DNA of 64,000 nt, from NCBI GenBank assembly GCA_012931725.1, contig CM022946.1, positions 52,915,830 to 52,979,829 of the forward strand, written 5' to 3'. Made by a program: the position numbers and the translations under genes. Source of the DNA: Litsea cubeba (lineage: Eukaryota; Streptophyta; Magnoliopsida; Laurales; Lauraceae). Under the pieces are notes generated by a model that ran no database searches, was not told the DNA's origin, and saw only the letters and a program-made list of their open reading frames with translations. Below, in pieces: positions 46,432 through 57,999 of the stretch. Every line of letters starts with the position of its first letter. Position 1 is the first letter of the stretch.

Positions 46432-48742
46432 TGATGGACCACGCTCCTGCTTGGTTCTACCGAGGTCGGCGGACGTGGGAGTCCGTCGGGTCCGACCCTT
46501 TCGTAACCGGGGGGCAAGGGCGTGCATCAACATTTCTTTTTTTGTGGGTGTGCCAGATTTTCTATTTTTACTTGGAATTGCAAGTGGTGATCCGGAGATC
46601 AACCTTCGCAAGTAAAAAGGAAATCAACTTCTTTCAAGTTTTCCATTGCACATATATTTAAGAAAAGAGACATTTTTTCTTGATTTGCCGTGAAAGGCGA
46701 TTTTTTGGCATTTATAGCCGATTTTGGCGTTTATAGCCGATTTTTGGCGTTTATAGCCGATTTTGGCGTTTATAGCCGATTTACAATCCTTATCAACAAT
46801 GAAAGACAAGAATTGTGATTTTTGTCTCTTTTGAAAAAATACAAACTACAATGAAAAGCAAGAAAAGGAGGATCTAACTTCTCAGGAGATTGTGGAGGAC
46901 TCGTTTAGATTGACGGTCGCAAGCCATATGTGGGCTTCGCCATCATCCATGCAGATGAGAACAGAGGATGCTATTGATTCGCTTGGCTTGGCTATAACCT
47001 CAGGTTTTTAGAGGACAAAGACCAAAGGAAAGTCCTATGTCCAATAAAAAGCCGAGTAGACGGGCTGAAAAAGCCATATCTAAACCATTGGAGGCAGGAG
47101 GAGAAGGCAAGGACCTTGGGGGGGGGTACCCCCCAAGGGACTTTTGTCACCTTGTTGCGGTGGCCGGTGTAGAACTTCCGCAGAGTTTTCTCTCTTTTTC
47201 CTTTCTCTGGATTTTGTGTCTGTGTGTTTGTGCTTTTTTCTCTGATGTTTCTGATGTCCCTTTCTTCTTGGAGAGCCCTCCTATTTATAGGCTTTTAGGT
47301 AGCCTTTTAGGTGGGTTTATGGGCTTTTATTGTCATTAAGCCGCATAATGGGAGGAGTTACAAAATTGAATTGTTTATTTTGTAACTCCTTTTTCTTGGC
47401 TTCTGATTGGCCGGAGGAGATTGAGGGCATTTAATCGCCTTTAATCGCCATGATGGGAGGAGTTTCATGGGTTAAATGCCATGAATCTCTTGACTTGTAA
47501 CTCCCGAATGCGTGCTTCTGATTGGGCCGTCCAAGAAATGGATTAATGACTGTAATAAGTTAGTCAATTAATCGCATTAAGTGGTCGCCGAGCAGCTGAA
47601 GAGTCGCGGGCCGTGCCACGTCTTTTGGAATTCTTCTGTCGATGATCATCGATGGATCTTCATGTAGATCGACATCAGATGACCATGTAATTTCAGGTGT
47701 TTGTTGCCAACAGCGGGTCGGTGCATCTGTCCTGTCGATTTCTTGATCGGTCGGGTGGAAAGCACACTTTTTTTGGTTGACCGGGTGGCGATCAATATTG
47801 TTTTTCGATACTCTTGATGATTTACCCGTGTTTTGGACGGATGTCAGAGGACTTGGTGTCTCAAAAGCATGAATTTTGGAAAGTACCAGAGGCTGGGCTC
47901 CTCGAATCGCGAAAAAACGGCGAAAACCGGGGTTTCCGGGGCTTTCCCGGCGACCCCGGGGTCCAAGGTCGCCAGCGACCCTGGCCCAGGGTCGCAGGGG
48001 TCTGCGACCCTGGGGGGGTTTTCCCCCTTTCGTGTCCCGTTTTGCGTTCGTTTTTGCTTTTTTTTTATTCTTTTTTCTTCTGTACTTTTCCCTGACATTT
48101 TGACCATTTATTGGCCTGATTTCTTTGTAGGAAACCTGATGAGAATCCTTGCATTTTTGTTTTGCAAAGTTTCCAATTTCCTGAGAAAGCCGAAGACTTT
48201 GTCGCGTAGAGCTGCCGATTTTCCGTTAGAAGCTGAAACTGGGTCAAACGATGTCGGAATGACCTGAAATTTGGTGTGAAGCCTCCTGAGCAATAAATAA
48301 GACCAACCATAGGCTTTTGTTTGAGTTTTGAAGCCGTTTGGGGTCCTATCACCTGTAGACTTGCTTTTTGTCGCGATGAAGATGCCGCGGTTTGATGTGC
48401 GGTCAACCGATGTCCGATTGACTTGAAATTTGACAGGGAACCTATTGGGGTCATTTTAAGATGATCCATAGGCTCTGTCTTGGAAACCATGGTCCCGGAG
48501 AGCTTTTGCCGCCGAGAGCTCCTATTCGGCTGTCGGAGAAGCGAAGTTAGGCCAAATGATTTTGAAATGGCCCGAAACTTCTTGTGTACTCCTCTTTTGG
48601 CTGTCTGGAAGAATCTTGCAGTTTTTGTTTGATTCTGACAAGATTTGATTTTTGGAAGCAGCATTGCCTATTTATGGCAGGTTGCGACTTCATGTAGCTC
48701 TTTGGATCTTGAAAAGGCAAAGTGACATTTTTGGTGTCAACA
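46432..48742 (-). repeat. Tat-I B 5' LTR (right)
   Basis: 2311 bp, partner of 26217-28526. TATA at 47282-47289 on the minus strand. Ends at CA 48742, followed by target duplication GGGCC. Confidence 0.95.
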
Positions 48743-49139
48743 GGGCCTTCGCCTGATTTGGCTACAGCCGCTGGATGTCGCCCTGTCAGCGATCTGGCGA
48801 AGATTGTGGGCGGCTGGATGTCGCATCTGTTCCACTGGCTCATGCCCCTATTCTGCCACGTGTCCAATGACGTGGCGGGCATGGGGTGCGAGAGGGGATT
48901 CTTATTCATTTCGGCTCCCGCCCCAGCTCCTTCGGCCGAGGTCAGGCTCTTTAGCCGAAGTGGAACCTTGGTAACCGAGCTCGGCGCTAGTAGCCAAAGT
49001 TTATCTGGTTTCGGCTGAGGTCTCTGTCCCGGCAGCCGAAGTGTGTCTGGACGGCACGTGGATGGCACGTGAGAGTGCTTATCGACATCTTATAGCCGTG
49101 ATTATCATGATCCTGGAGTTTTGAAAATCTCCCCACACA
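48743..49139 (-). repeat. Tat-II 3' LTR, second part
   Basis: Continuation of 25732-26216 after the nested insertion. It matches 60234-60631 and ends CTCCCCACACA. Adding both parts and removing the 5-bp duplication gives about 877 bp, equal to the 878 bp of the right LTR. Confidence 0.93.
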
Positions 49140-49407
49140 ATTGCCCTAAGCTTATGACTTCTTAAGCGCCCTAGCCTTTAGGGGTTAGAAGCTAGAGAAC
49201 CCGTCTGGAGATGCCGTGGTCATTGCTTGGGGCCGCTTCAATTTCTTCGAGCCAATAAATGTTGTCCTGTTCGCCCCGGGAAACGAACCGGTGGCTACAC
49301 GTGTTGCTTCTTCACTGATCGTGCCGTTAAATTGATGGGACAGGCGCGGATCTCGAAATTTGTCTTTTCGAATTTGTAAATGGCGCCCAAAGAGGGCTTC
49401 CTTCCCC

Positions 49408-49415
49408 TATAAATA
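49408..49415 (+). promoter_or_regulatory. TATA box of the Tat-II antisense gene
   Basis: CCCCTATAAATAGGG, 258 bp before the ATG at 49666. The leader has a possible intron (GTAAGT at 49604, TAG at 49661-49663). Confidence 0.6.
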
Positions 49416-49665
49416 GGGTTGTCTTCTTCCGTTCTTTCTTTATTTTCTCTTCAGATTTTCTTTGCCCTTGCCTTCAATTCTTGCTCTGGTCCTCGCATCC
49501 TGCTCCGGTCTTCGTCTGTCTTCTCAAGATCTCTCCACAGTGTTCTGGAGAGGACGACCGTAAGACGTGCCCAGGCTGATTCCTGATTCGCACTTCTGCT
49601 TCAGTAAGTGACTTTGTGCCTCTGTCTTTTTTAGGGTTTCTTTTCGCCTTCTTCTTCTTGTAGAG

Positions 49666-52086
49666 ATGGCCACCCCTACGTTTCAGTTAGATACGGCTGA
49701 GGGCATGGCTAGGTTTAGGGTTACATTCAATATCCCGGAGGGGGTCCGCCTCAGGACGGCGACTCCCAGCGACCACGCCCTACGCTGCTGGTCCTGCGGC
49801 TGGATGCCGTTCCCTTTCATCTCTGTGATCGAAAGTGGGGTCAGATTTCCTCTGCATCCCCTGCTTAGAGCCTGTCTTAGCGCCTGGTCCGTCACCCCTT
49901 GCCAGCTGATGTCCAATGGCTTCAAGGTCATCATGGGCACGAGATTGAACGAGATCTTGGGGATTAATTTGGGCGTCCATGATATCGAGGACCTGTACGA
50001 CATCTGCAAGGCTGGGGGAGACAACTATTATCTTCGGGTGAAGCAGCTCCGAAAGGGTTTCGTCCTGGCCCTGGAGGATTCTATTAAAAACACCGAGGAA
50101 GATCTCATCTATGTTTCAGGGGACTGGAAATTCGGCGCCGGCGAGGACAGGACGCTCAGGGTCCCTCGCCATCTCGGGGCCATCCCAAGTAAACATCGAC
50201 TCTTCACACTGCTCCTTTTGCTCAACTTTTATATTGCCGAACTGCGAGCGAGGCAGCGCCGAGCCGCAAGCGATGGTTAGAGAAAGAACATCGCTGACCA
50301 CAAGAAGGTCGAGAGATACGCCGGGCACGAGAACAGATCTGCCTGGAAACTGTTAGGGTACACACCGAGATACCGCGGCCATTACAGGAGGGTTGGGGCG
50401 GTGTCAGAGGACAAGCTGCAGCCTGATCTCCCTTCCGTCACTGTGGCCGTGCCTGCGGGTGTGCCCTTGATCGATCCTGCTTCGAGCCGAGCTGCGTCTG
50501 GTGCTGAGCCATCTACTTCTTCTAGTTCGGGGTCGCCGAGTTTAAGGGAGGTAGTGGACGCTTATACATCTGACCCGGAAGAGAGGATGGAGGGCAGCTC
50601 AAGAGTGCTTGGTACCAAGGAACTGGCGGCCAAGTTTAGGCGCGGGTCTTCGTCTTCTGCGATGCCTTCTTCTACCAGTTCTCGCATGGCTTCGGGCTCG
50701 GGGGGAGCTGCTGTTTCTTCTGCTCTGGCTACTGCTCCGATCGAAGGAGTGCGGAGGCGCTCACCGGATCGTCCGAGGGACGGGTCTCCGCCGAGGAAGA
50801 CGTCTAAGGTGGGGGAGAAAGAACCGGGGGCCGAGCAGGCCCCTAAAGACAAGGTGCCTGTGCGCACCTCTGGAGGCAAGGCACCCCCTGGAAAAAGTGC
50901 GCCAGCGAGCAGGGCAGCTACTGAGACGGCTCGGGACCTCAGTATCTCTATAGGGTAGGGGTCCGGATCGGCCTCCGGACCTCGTGTTGCCCCGGCGGCA
51001 TGGAGGCCTAGGTTGGAGACTCAACCCGGGAAACCTTTAAATGTGGAGGACCGGGTGCAGGGGAACTCCAACGTCATCGGGGCCCTTGCCAAAGCTTGTG
51101 CCCTGCCGCGTGACATGGAGCAGCATGCGAAGTACGACAACGAGTCTCTGCTGGGCTCAGCAATCCAGGCTGCTCTCTTGGTAAGTACCTTCAATGCCCG
51201 TTTTGAAGTGTTTCATTTCGGCTGCTTTTATTTGACTTGTTTTCCTTATGTAGTGCAGAGGCTCCAGTTGGTGGTGGAATGGAGCGACAGGAACGTCTCC
51301 AGGATCACCCAACTGGAGTTCGAGAGGGACAAATTGAAGAAAGAGCTGGGAGAGCTGAAGAGGAGCAGCGCCGAGGCGACCGCACAGCTGGATGTGGCGC
51401 TGGTCAGTATCACTGACCTCACGTCGACAACACATCAGTTGAAGGGCGAGATCTGGGTGAAGACTAAGAGGAATACCGAGCTGGAGGTGGAGCTGGCCAG
51501 AGCGAAGGCTGATTCGGCGGCTGAGTCAACGAGGGGGCATACTGAAGTCCTAGCCGGGCGTGCTGAAGTCGAGAAGCTGAAGGAGGAGAACGCCGAGCTG
51601 AAGGCTGGGCATCCCGAAGTCGAGCGGCTGAAGAAGGAGGACGCCGACCTCAAGTCCTCGCTGCAGGCTGAGGCCCAATCTTCCTTTCAGATGGGGGTGG
51701 ACCAGGCTACAGAGGAGTACGAGAGGCAGGTGGAGGAGATCACCTCCATTCTGTTCGAGGAGGGGTGCCTGGCCACACTGAAGTGTGCAGTGGTTCCTGA
51801 AGACCACCCGGTCTATCGGAATCTGCCAAAGTATTCCGGTGCAGACCCCGAGCCGAGTTCTGCTCCGTTGGCCGAGAGTGCCCAGGTGGATGCTCCTGCA
51901 GCTGGTCCTATCTCGGATGGCGCTCCACCTATCCCTTCTGCTGGTGATTCCCCGGTTGCACCTTTGGGCGGTGCTCCTTCCGCCCCTCCCGCGGGTGATG
52001 CGCCTGAGAGGGCCGCGGTTGTCGCCGAGACCGCCGGTTCTTCAGAGACCGTGATAGTATTGGTCGAGTCGCCGAAGCCTCTGTAG
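49666..52086 (+). pseudogene. Tat-II antisense gene: gypsy-type-transposase-like domain plus coiled coil
   Basis: A single reading frame runs from the ATG at 49666 (AGAGATGGCC) to 52086, broken only by TAG at 50278-50280 and TAG at 50956-50958. Residues 1-200 resemble the domain named putative gypsy-type transposase in plant elements (VRFPLHPLLRACLSAW, VERYAGHENRSAW). A Ser/Pro-rich middle with RSPDRPRDGSPPRKTSK follows, then a long Glu/Lys/Leu coiled coil and a Pro/Ala tail. GT...AG at 51181-51258 is a 78-bp phase-0 intron without stops. It lies opposite to Gag-Pol, between pol and the 3' LTR. A TTTTAATGAAAAG region near 52170 could serve as polyadenylation signal. Function is unknown. Confidence 0.72.
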
Positions 52087-52521
52087 CTTCTCGGTCGCTG
52101 CTTTCATACTTGTAAATTTTCTATCTTTTCTTTTGGAATGTAATGTGAACTTGCATGTAATTCCCTTCACTTTTAATGAAAAGCAGAGCTTAGTTCAATT
52201 GTGCTCTCTCTTTCCCTATCTTTTGGAGTTCGGCTCCTTCGTGCTTGAGTCCGGCTGAGTGCTTTAATGTGACGTGACATGTGAGTCTTGAGTTGGATAG
52301 AGTGCCGAACGGTCTTCATAGTTATCTGCATTGATATCCCACATTCTGAGGCCCATAAATAACAGTAAGTGCAGTGGTACGGCCAATTGGGAAAACGAGC
52401 AGATGGCTCCACGTGTCACCATCGGAACCGTCAATCAATTTATAGAAAATGTGCGCCTCCACGTGGGGCATGGGAGACCTCGCCTCATAAATTTTCTTGA
52501 GGAACGGATCCTTCTTCCTCC

Positions 52522-52529
52522 TATAAATA
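52522..52529 (+). promoter_or_regulatory. Second plus-strand TATA box in Tat-II
   Basis: CTCCTATAAATAGAAG, very similar in context to the box at 49408, located 436 bp after the antisense gene and 60 bp before a small ORF. Confidence 0.5.
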
Positions 52530-52588
52530 GAAGTAGCAAGCTCGCCGTGGGAGATAAAAAGAACCAGGACTTTATATTATCTGTAAAC

Positions 52589-52762
52589 ATGGGGACCTGT
52601 CTCTTTCTGTCAGCCACTCTGGCAGCTGCGCTCTGTAGAACTTTAGGAACCTCTGCCCCGGACGAACCTCCTGTGACAGAAGACAGCTTCCTCTGGGAGG
52701 AGCTGTCCTACGTGGTCTGCGCGCTCTCTGAAGATGGTCCCCGTGGACTATGCGTTCTCTGA
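52589..52762 (+). CDS. Small plus-strand ORF (57 aa) in Tat-II, unknown
   Basis: The ATG lies 60 bp downstream of a TATA box. The peptide starts MGTCLFLSATLAAALCRTLG, which looks like a signal peptide or membrane segment, and ends with an acidic tail (DEPPVTEDSFLWEELSY). An AATAAA at 53083-53088 could end the transcript. No family was recognised; it may be a chance frame within a non-coding transcript. Confidence 0.35.
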   Translation: MGTCLFLSATLAAALCRTLGTSAPDEPPVTEDSFLWEELSYVVCALSEDGPRGLCVL

Positions 52763-53386
52763 ATGCGGGTCCACGGCCAACTCCCGCCGATGCATCTGAG
52801 AAGATATCAACTCCTGCCTATGCGGCTGGGAGGTGATTATTCTTTGTTGTCGGGAGTTGGTGGCGCTCCTGGCGTTTGAGGGTCTTGTCTTGATCCTGCA
52901 AGGTCCTGCGTGGGATCATGCTGCAGGGTCTTGTGTGGGATATCAAGACCTCCAGGCAGCGGGCCGATGAAGATCAAGACCTCCAAGCTCCCTTCTTTTT
53001 CTGTTTTCAGAGGACTGCGAGCCTCCTTACTGTATTTTGTTTTTTTCTTTTCTATAACCCTTGTAATGAAGAAATTACATTCAATAAAAGCAAGAAGTTT
53101 CTGATCAAATGAAACGTGCATCCTGTATTTTTGCATTCTTTTTTGCTTTTCTGTACTGTTTTTTCTGCACTTTTGTGCTTCTATTTCTTTTTTCTGTATT
53201 TTTGTGCTGCTTTTCTGCACTTCCGTGCCTGCACTGCTCTTTTCTTTTTTTCTGTGCTATTTTTCTGCACTTTTGTGCTTGCATCGCTTTGTCTTTCGAA
53301 GACTGTTATTAGCCGAGATGAACCCAGAGCCTCGAGGATCTCGGCTGCGTGAGCCTGAGCTCGGGACCGATCTCGGTGGGTGTATG

Positions 53387-53860
53387 AACCCAAGGTTTTA
53401 GGAGTAACTGGATGCATAGATCCTAAGTCAGTCCATGGGCGTGTGAACCCAAAATTTTGGGAGGACTGGATGTATGAATCCGAAGTCAGTCCCAGGGTGT
53501 ATAAACCCAAGGTTTTAGGAGCGACTGGATGTATAAATCCTAAGTCAGTCCATGGGCACGTGAACCAAAAATTTAGGGAAGACAGGATGTATGAATCCGA
53601 AGTCAGTCCCAGGGTGTATAAACCCAAGGTTTTAGGAGCGACTGGATGTATAAATCCCAAGTCAGTCCATGGGTGCATGAACCCAAAATTTAGGGAGGAC
53701 TGGATGTATGAATCCGAAGTCAGTCCCAGGGTGTATAAACCCAAGCTTTTAGGAGCGACTGGATGTATAAATCCAAAGTCAGTCCATGGGCACGTGAACC
53801 CAAAATTTAGGGAAGACTGGATGTATGAATCCGAAGTCAGTCCCAGGGTGTATAAACCCA
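53387..53860. repeat. 117-bp tandem repeat (four units), each a dimer of about 58-bp subunits
   Basis: AACCCAAG(G/C)TTTT starts at 53387, 53504, 53621, 53738 and 53855, a spacing of exactly 117 bp each time. Every unit holds two related subunits with GACTG-GAT-loop-ATC-CAGTC hairpin potential. As 117 is a multiple of three, both strands stay open, giving 39-residue repeats. It lies between the plus-strand units and the end of pol. Confidence 0.9.
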
Positions 53861-53949
53861 AGCTGCTGAACTCAGATGAGATTACACAGATTGATGACAG
53901 GGCAAATGCTACTTTCATTGATCCTGAGACTTCCATTACATCTCAGAAA

Positions 53950-55140
53950 TAGAACTTCTTCAAGTGAGATGCATTCCATGGTCACGGCAACTGCCTGCCT
54001 TCTAAGTCTTCAAGTTTATAAGAAGATCGTCCTGCAATTGAGACCACCCTGAATGGGCCATGCCAGTTTGGGGCCAGTTTTCCTTCATTTGGGTCTTTGT
54101 CAGCTAGTAGGGTCTTCTTCAGAACCAGTTCTCCTACTGAGAAATTTCTTTCCCTGACCTTTTCATTGTATCCTCTGGCTAGCTGTTGCTGATAGTCGGT
54201 CAATCGTATCGCTGCCGCTTTTTGATGCTCATCGGCTAGGTCCGGCTCCATTGCCAAGTTCATCTCGTTTCGGCCTTGGTCGACCAACTCTGTCCTCAGG
54301 GATGGGAGGCCAATTTCCAAGGGAATGACCGCCTCCATCCCATAGGCCAAAGAGAAGGGTGTCGCCGAGGTGGATCGTCTCGGAGTCGTCATGTATGCCC
54401 ATAACACGCTGGGAAGCTCCTCTACCCATCTCCGTTTCGCTTTGTCCAATCGCTTCTTCAGGCCGTCAAGCAGTACCTTGTTAGAGATTTCGGCCTGACC
54501 ATTCTCTGCGGGTACGCCAGAGTGTAGTAGTGGTTCCTGATGCCATGATTTTGAAAGAAGTCTGTAAAGAAGTTGGAGTCGAATTGAGTCCCGTTGTCTG
54601 AAATTAGGGCCCTGGGGATGCCGAACCTCGTTATGATGTTCTTCTATACGAAGTTCTTGGAGTCCCTTTCATTGATGGAGGACAGTGGTTCAGCTTCTAC
54701 CCACTTCGTGAAGTAGTCTGTGGCAACTATCAACCATCTCTTGTTCCCTGGAGCTCGGTGGAGAGGTCCCACAATGTTCAGCCCCCATTGAGCGAAGGGC
54801 CATGGACTAGAGAGGGGACTCAGGTCTTGTGCTGGCCAATGAAGAGAATGGGAAAACTTCTGACATTTCTCGCATTTCCTGGCGTATACCTGCGCGTCCT
54901 TCTGCATATACGGGCACCAGTAACGTTGGCTTATAGCTCTGTAGGCCAGTGATCGCCCTCCGATGTGACTTCCGCAGATTCCTTCATGGATTTCATATAG
55001 AAAGTCGTCCACCTTGCTTGGATGGACGCATTGAAGGTAGGGGCCTGTGAAGGATTTTCTGTAGAGCTTGCCTTCAGGAGATAGCCAAAATAGAGCTGCC
55101 TTGAGTCTGATTCGGTGGGCTTCATTGTTGTCTTGGGGGA
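53950..55140 (-). pseudogene. Tat-II integrase with mutated catalytic Asp
   Basis: Zinc region IHEGICGSHIGG and CEKCQKFSHSLHW; core QWGLNIVGPLHRAP, where Asn replaces the expected first catalytic Asp (codon at 54776-54778); ATDYFTKWVEAEPL; a frameshifted stretch 54640-54450 around the second Asp; then GQAEISNK (Glu), and the C-terminal region LAYGMEAVIPLEIGLPSLRT, RNFSVGELVLKK and NWHGPFRVV. Both the Asn and the frameshifts would inactivate integration. Confidence 0.88.
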
Positions 55141-55199
55141 GCTGGTCGTCCTTTAGGTAAGAGATGATTGGGTCCATCCAGCTCGGGCCGAGATCAACG

Positions 55200-55723
55200 C
55201 ACAGGACTTGCCGAGATGAGTGGAGCTCTAGGCTTGATCTTGGTATCGATCCAACCTCAACAGTCATTTTCTTTCCTGCTTCGACAGCGGAGGCCAGGTT
55301 TGCAAGCGCATCAGCATGCGTGTTGGTATCTCTGGAGATTTGCCTGACCTCGGCGGTTTGGAAGTGAGAGACCAGTTTCTTTGTGAGGGCTAAGTAGGCC
55401 GCCATCCTGTCGTCCCTGGCTTGGTAGTCTCCAGTGAGCTGGCTAGTTACCAGTTGCGAATCGCTGAAGACCACCAATTGTTGGGCTCCGAGGATTCGGG
55501 CGCTATTCAGCCCTGCTATCAGAGCTTCGTACTCCACTTCATTGTTCATCGCTTTGAAGTCCAAGGTGAAGGCTTTTTCTATATGACCAGTCCCTCTGGC
55601 GATTGGAGAACTATGCCGGCGCCAGCTCTCTTGGAGGTGGCGAGCCGTCGACGAAGACCTTCCATGCCGAGACAGGAACTTGTCTCTGAGAAAATTATTC
55701 GACCTCGGTGACTTCATGCTCAT
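55200..55723 (-). pseudogene. Tat-II archaeal-type RNase H
   Basis: FTLDFKAMNNEVEYEALIAG, VVFSDSQLVTSQLTG and HADALANLASAVEAGKK show the Glu, second Asp and last Asp. The expected first block (a DG pair) lies in a frame-disturbed segment near 55640-55700, so it is damaged here. Same domain order as in Tat-I. Confidence 0.82.
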
Positions 55724-55739
55724 GCCCTATGCCCCCCAG

Positions 55740-57142
55740 TTCGGTGCCGGGCTGGGTCGAGGCCGAGCTTGGAGAGACGAATTCTACAATGAAGTCTGCC
55801 AGAATTTAGGCTTTGATCGCAGTCCTAGGACGGTACTGGATGTCATACTGCCCCAGTTCGACTGCCCATTTTGAGATTCGCCCTGAAAAGTCAGCTTTCT
55901 TGAATATAGATCGGAGTGGGTGCTCCGTGATAACCACAATAGCGTGGGATTGAAAATAATGGGAGAGCTTGCGGGAGGCACTGACGAGTGCCAACGTAAG
56001 CTTCTCCAGCAAAAGGTATATGGTCTCGACATCAAGCAGGATCTTGCTCGTATAGTAGATTGGTTTTTGGACTCCATCGTCCTCTCTGATGAGGACGGAG
56101 CTTACTGCATGATCCGAGACCGCAAGATACAGATATAAAATCTCCCCCTTAGTTGGGGTAGAGAGTAAAGGTGGTGAAGACAGATAAGTCTTGAGTGCTT
56201 CCAATGCTTGGTCGCACTCAGGGGTCCACTGAAAGAAAGGCCCGCACTTATCTGATGATCTGCTGATGAAGCGATTGAGTGCTGCCGCCATGCCAGTTAG
56301 CTTCTAGACCTCCTTTGTAGTAGATGGGCTTTGGATTCCCAGGGTTGTTGTGATCTGGTCCGGGTTGGCCTCTATCCCCTCCGTGTTACTAGGCTTCCGA
56401 GGAACTTGCCAGAAGCGATGCCGAAAGCGCACTTGGAAGCATTTAGTTTGAGCTTGAATTCTCGGAGGATGCTGAAGACTTCGGACAGATCCGCCAGATG
56501 GTCACTAGACTGCTTGGACTTGACGACCATGTCGTCAATGTAGACTTCAACTGTCTTCCCGAGCTGAGCCTGGAACATTTTTGTGATGAGGCGCTGATAA
56601 GTTGCCCCCGCGTTCTTCAGTCCAAAGGGCATTACCTTGCAGCAATAAGTGTCGCGGGGGGTTATGAATGCGGTTTTTTCCTCGTCTGGCTCGAACATCG
56701 GAATCTGGTGGTAGCCTCTGTAAGCGTCGAGGAAGCTCATTATGTCATGGCCAGCAGTGGCGTGATCATCTGATCAATCTTTGGAAGAGGGAAGCTGTCC
56801 TTCAGGCAAGCTCTGTTGAGATCTGTGAAGTCCACGCATACCCTCCACTTGCCAGTCTTCTTTTTTACCACCACTGTATTGGCCAGCCAGACCGGGTACT
56901 GGACCTCCTGGATTGCACCTGCCTCTAGCAACTTGTCGACTTTTTTTACCACCGTTTCCATCTGCTGCAACCCCGTCCTGCGTGCCCTCTGTACCACTGG
57001 CTTGTGGTTAGGATCCACGTTCAGCCTGTGGCACATGACCTCGGGGTCGACCCCTGGCATTTCGCTCGGGGTCCAAGCGAAGACATCTACGTTCTGCATC
57101 AGGAATCTTAAGAGCTCAGTTATCTCAGGGTCGGGCAGCTAG
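55740..57142 (-). pseudogene. Tat-II reverse transcriptase and RNase H
   Basis: RT: VDKLLEAGAIQEVQYPVWLA, VCVDFTDLNRACLKDSFPLP, FLDAYRGYHQIPMFEPDEEK, MPFGLKNAGATYQRLI and the catalytic VEVYIDDMVVKSK. Then RNase H: YLYLAVSDHAVSSVLIRE, RKLSHYFQSHAIVVITEHPL, YDIQYRPRTAIKA. Frame breaks occur at about 56740, 56370 and 56300, plus a stop near 57140. Confidence 0.9.
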
Positions 57143-57327
57143 GTGCCGATTAGGAAGAATCTGTCAGGGTCTAGTGGGTCGAGCCTGACTTCGGCTAGAT
57201 CTTCAATACTCTTCTTGTCAGGATCCCGGCCGATCTCGTCCAGCCCCCTCTCGAACTCTGCCAAATTCACTCGCTCTGGCTCCTTCTCTCCAGGGACCAT
57301 GGCCAACATACACTGCCTGGCCAGCTG

Positions 57328-57918
57328 CTAATCTCCTTCGACTGTAACCACCTCCATCATGCCTTCCTTGTCCTCAAGCACGAACTTCAGCTTCTGGTGG
57401 AGGGTGGAGGGAACTGCTTCCATCTTGAGAAGCCACGTCCTGCCCATGATAGCATTGTAGGGAGAAGGGGCGTCCACTACCAGAAAGTCAGCCGTCACGG
57501 AGGCTCCGCCCACTCTGGTTTCCAGAGTGATTCTCCCCTTGGGGTAGACTGGTTTGGCACTGAACCCTATCAGGGGCGCACGGGCCTCTTTCAAATCAGC
57601 CTCCGAGAGTCCCATCTTCTTGAAACATTCGTAGTAGAGGACCTCCGACGAACTGCCGGAGTCGACGAGGATCCTCTTCACTGTGAAGTCTTGTAGCTTC
57701 ATCGTCAGGAGCAGGGGATCATTATGGGGAAGTTGCAGTCCCTCAAGATCCTTATCTGAAAATGAGATGGCTGGGCGGTCGCGCCGTGCTCTCTTAGACG
57801 CTGGCCTGAGTTCGGCCCTCATCAACTCTTTCCCATGGGAGGTTTGCCTGGCCTCGGCACGGGCCTGGGCGTTGCCTCTAGCTGAGAGAGAGGGAACTGA
57901 GGGTGCCAGATGGATCAC
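57328..57918 (-). pseudogene. Tat-II aspartic protease
   Basis: The 196-residue open frame contains RILVDSGSSSEVLYYECF (catalytic DSGSS intact) and YNAIMGRTWLLKMEAVPSTL. It cuts the polyprotein into mature proteins. A stop at 57330 follows CxxPEGD-like residues, so the domain is intact but isolated from RT by stops and frame changes (57120-57330). Confidence 0.88.
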
Positions 57919-57999
57919 ATTGATGATCTTCTAAGACTCCTCGCTGTTTGGTTCCTTATGAGCGCTCTGATGAGCTCGGCCGCTGCCGCCGCTACCGGC

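Larger units (their letters stand above)
26217..48742 (-). mobile_element. Ty3/gypsy Tat-type element Tat-I, copy B (complete, both LTRs)
   Basis: The element is 22.5 kb with LTRs 26217-28526 and 46432-48742 and the 5-bp duplication GGGCC at 26212-26216 and 48743-48747. Transcription of Gag-Pol is to the left: primer site about 46411-46428, Gag-Pol 44927 to 35889, hairpin array, antisense gene 29655-34347 on the plus strand, polypurine tract at 28527-28537. The right LTR of Tat-II near 60234 shows the same sequence without the insertion, proving the borders. Several frameshifts and a stop in integrase indicate a non-autonomous copy. Confidence 0.95.

Noticed and set aside
50401..50958. A separate gene between 50401 and 50958
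   Set aside because: It is in the same frame as the flanking segments; single TAG codons on both sides make it part of one antisense gene.
53181..53936. Long minus-strand frame (251 codons) over the 117-bp repeat
   Set aside because: Its openness follows from the codon-multiple repeat length; the plus strand is open for the same reason, and there is no start context or domain.
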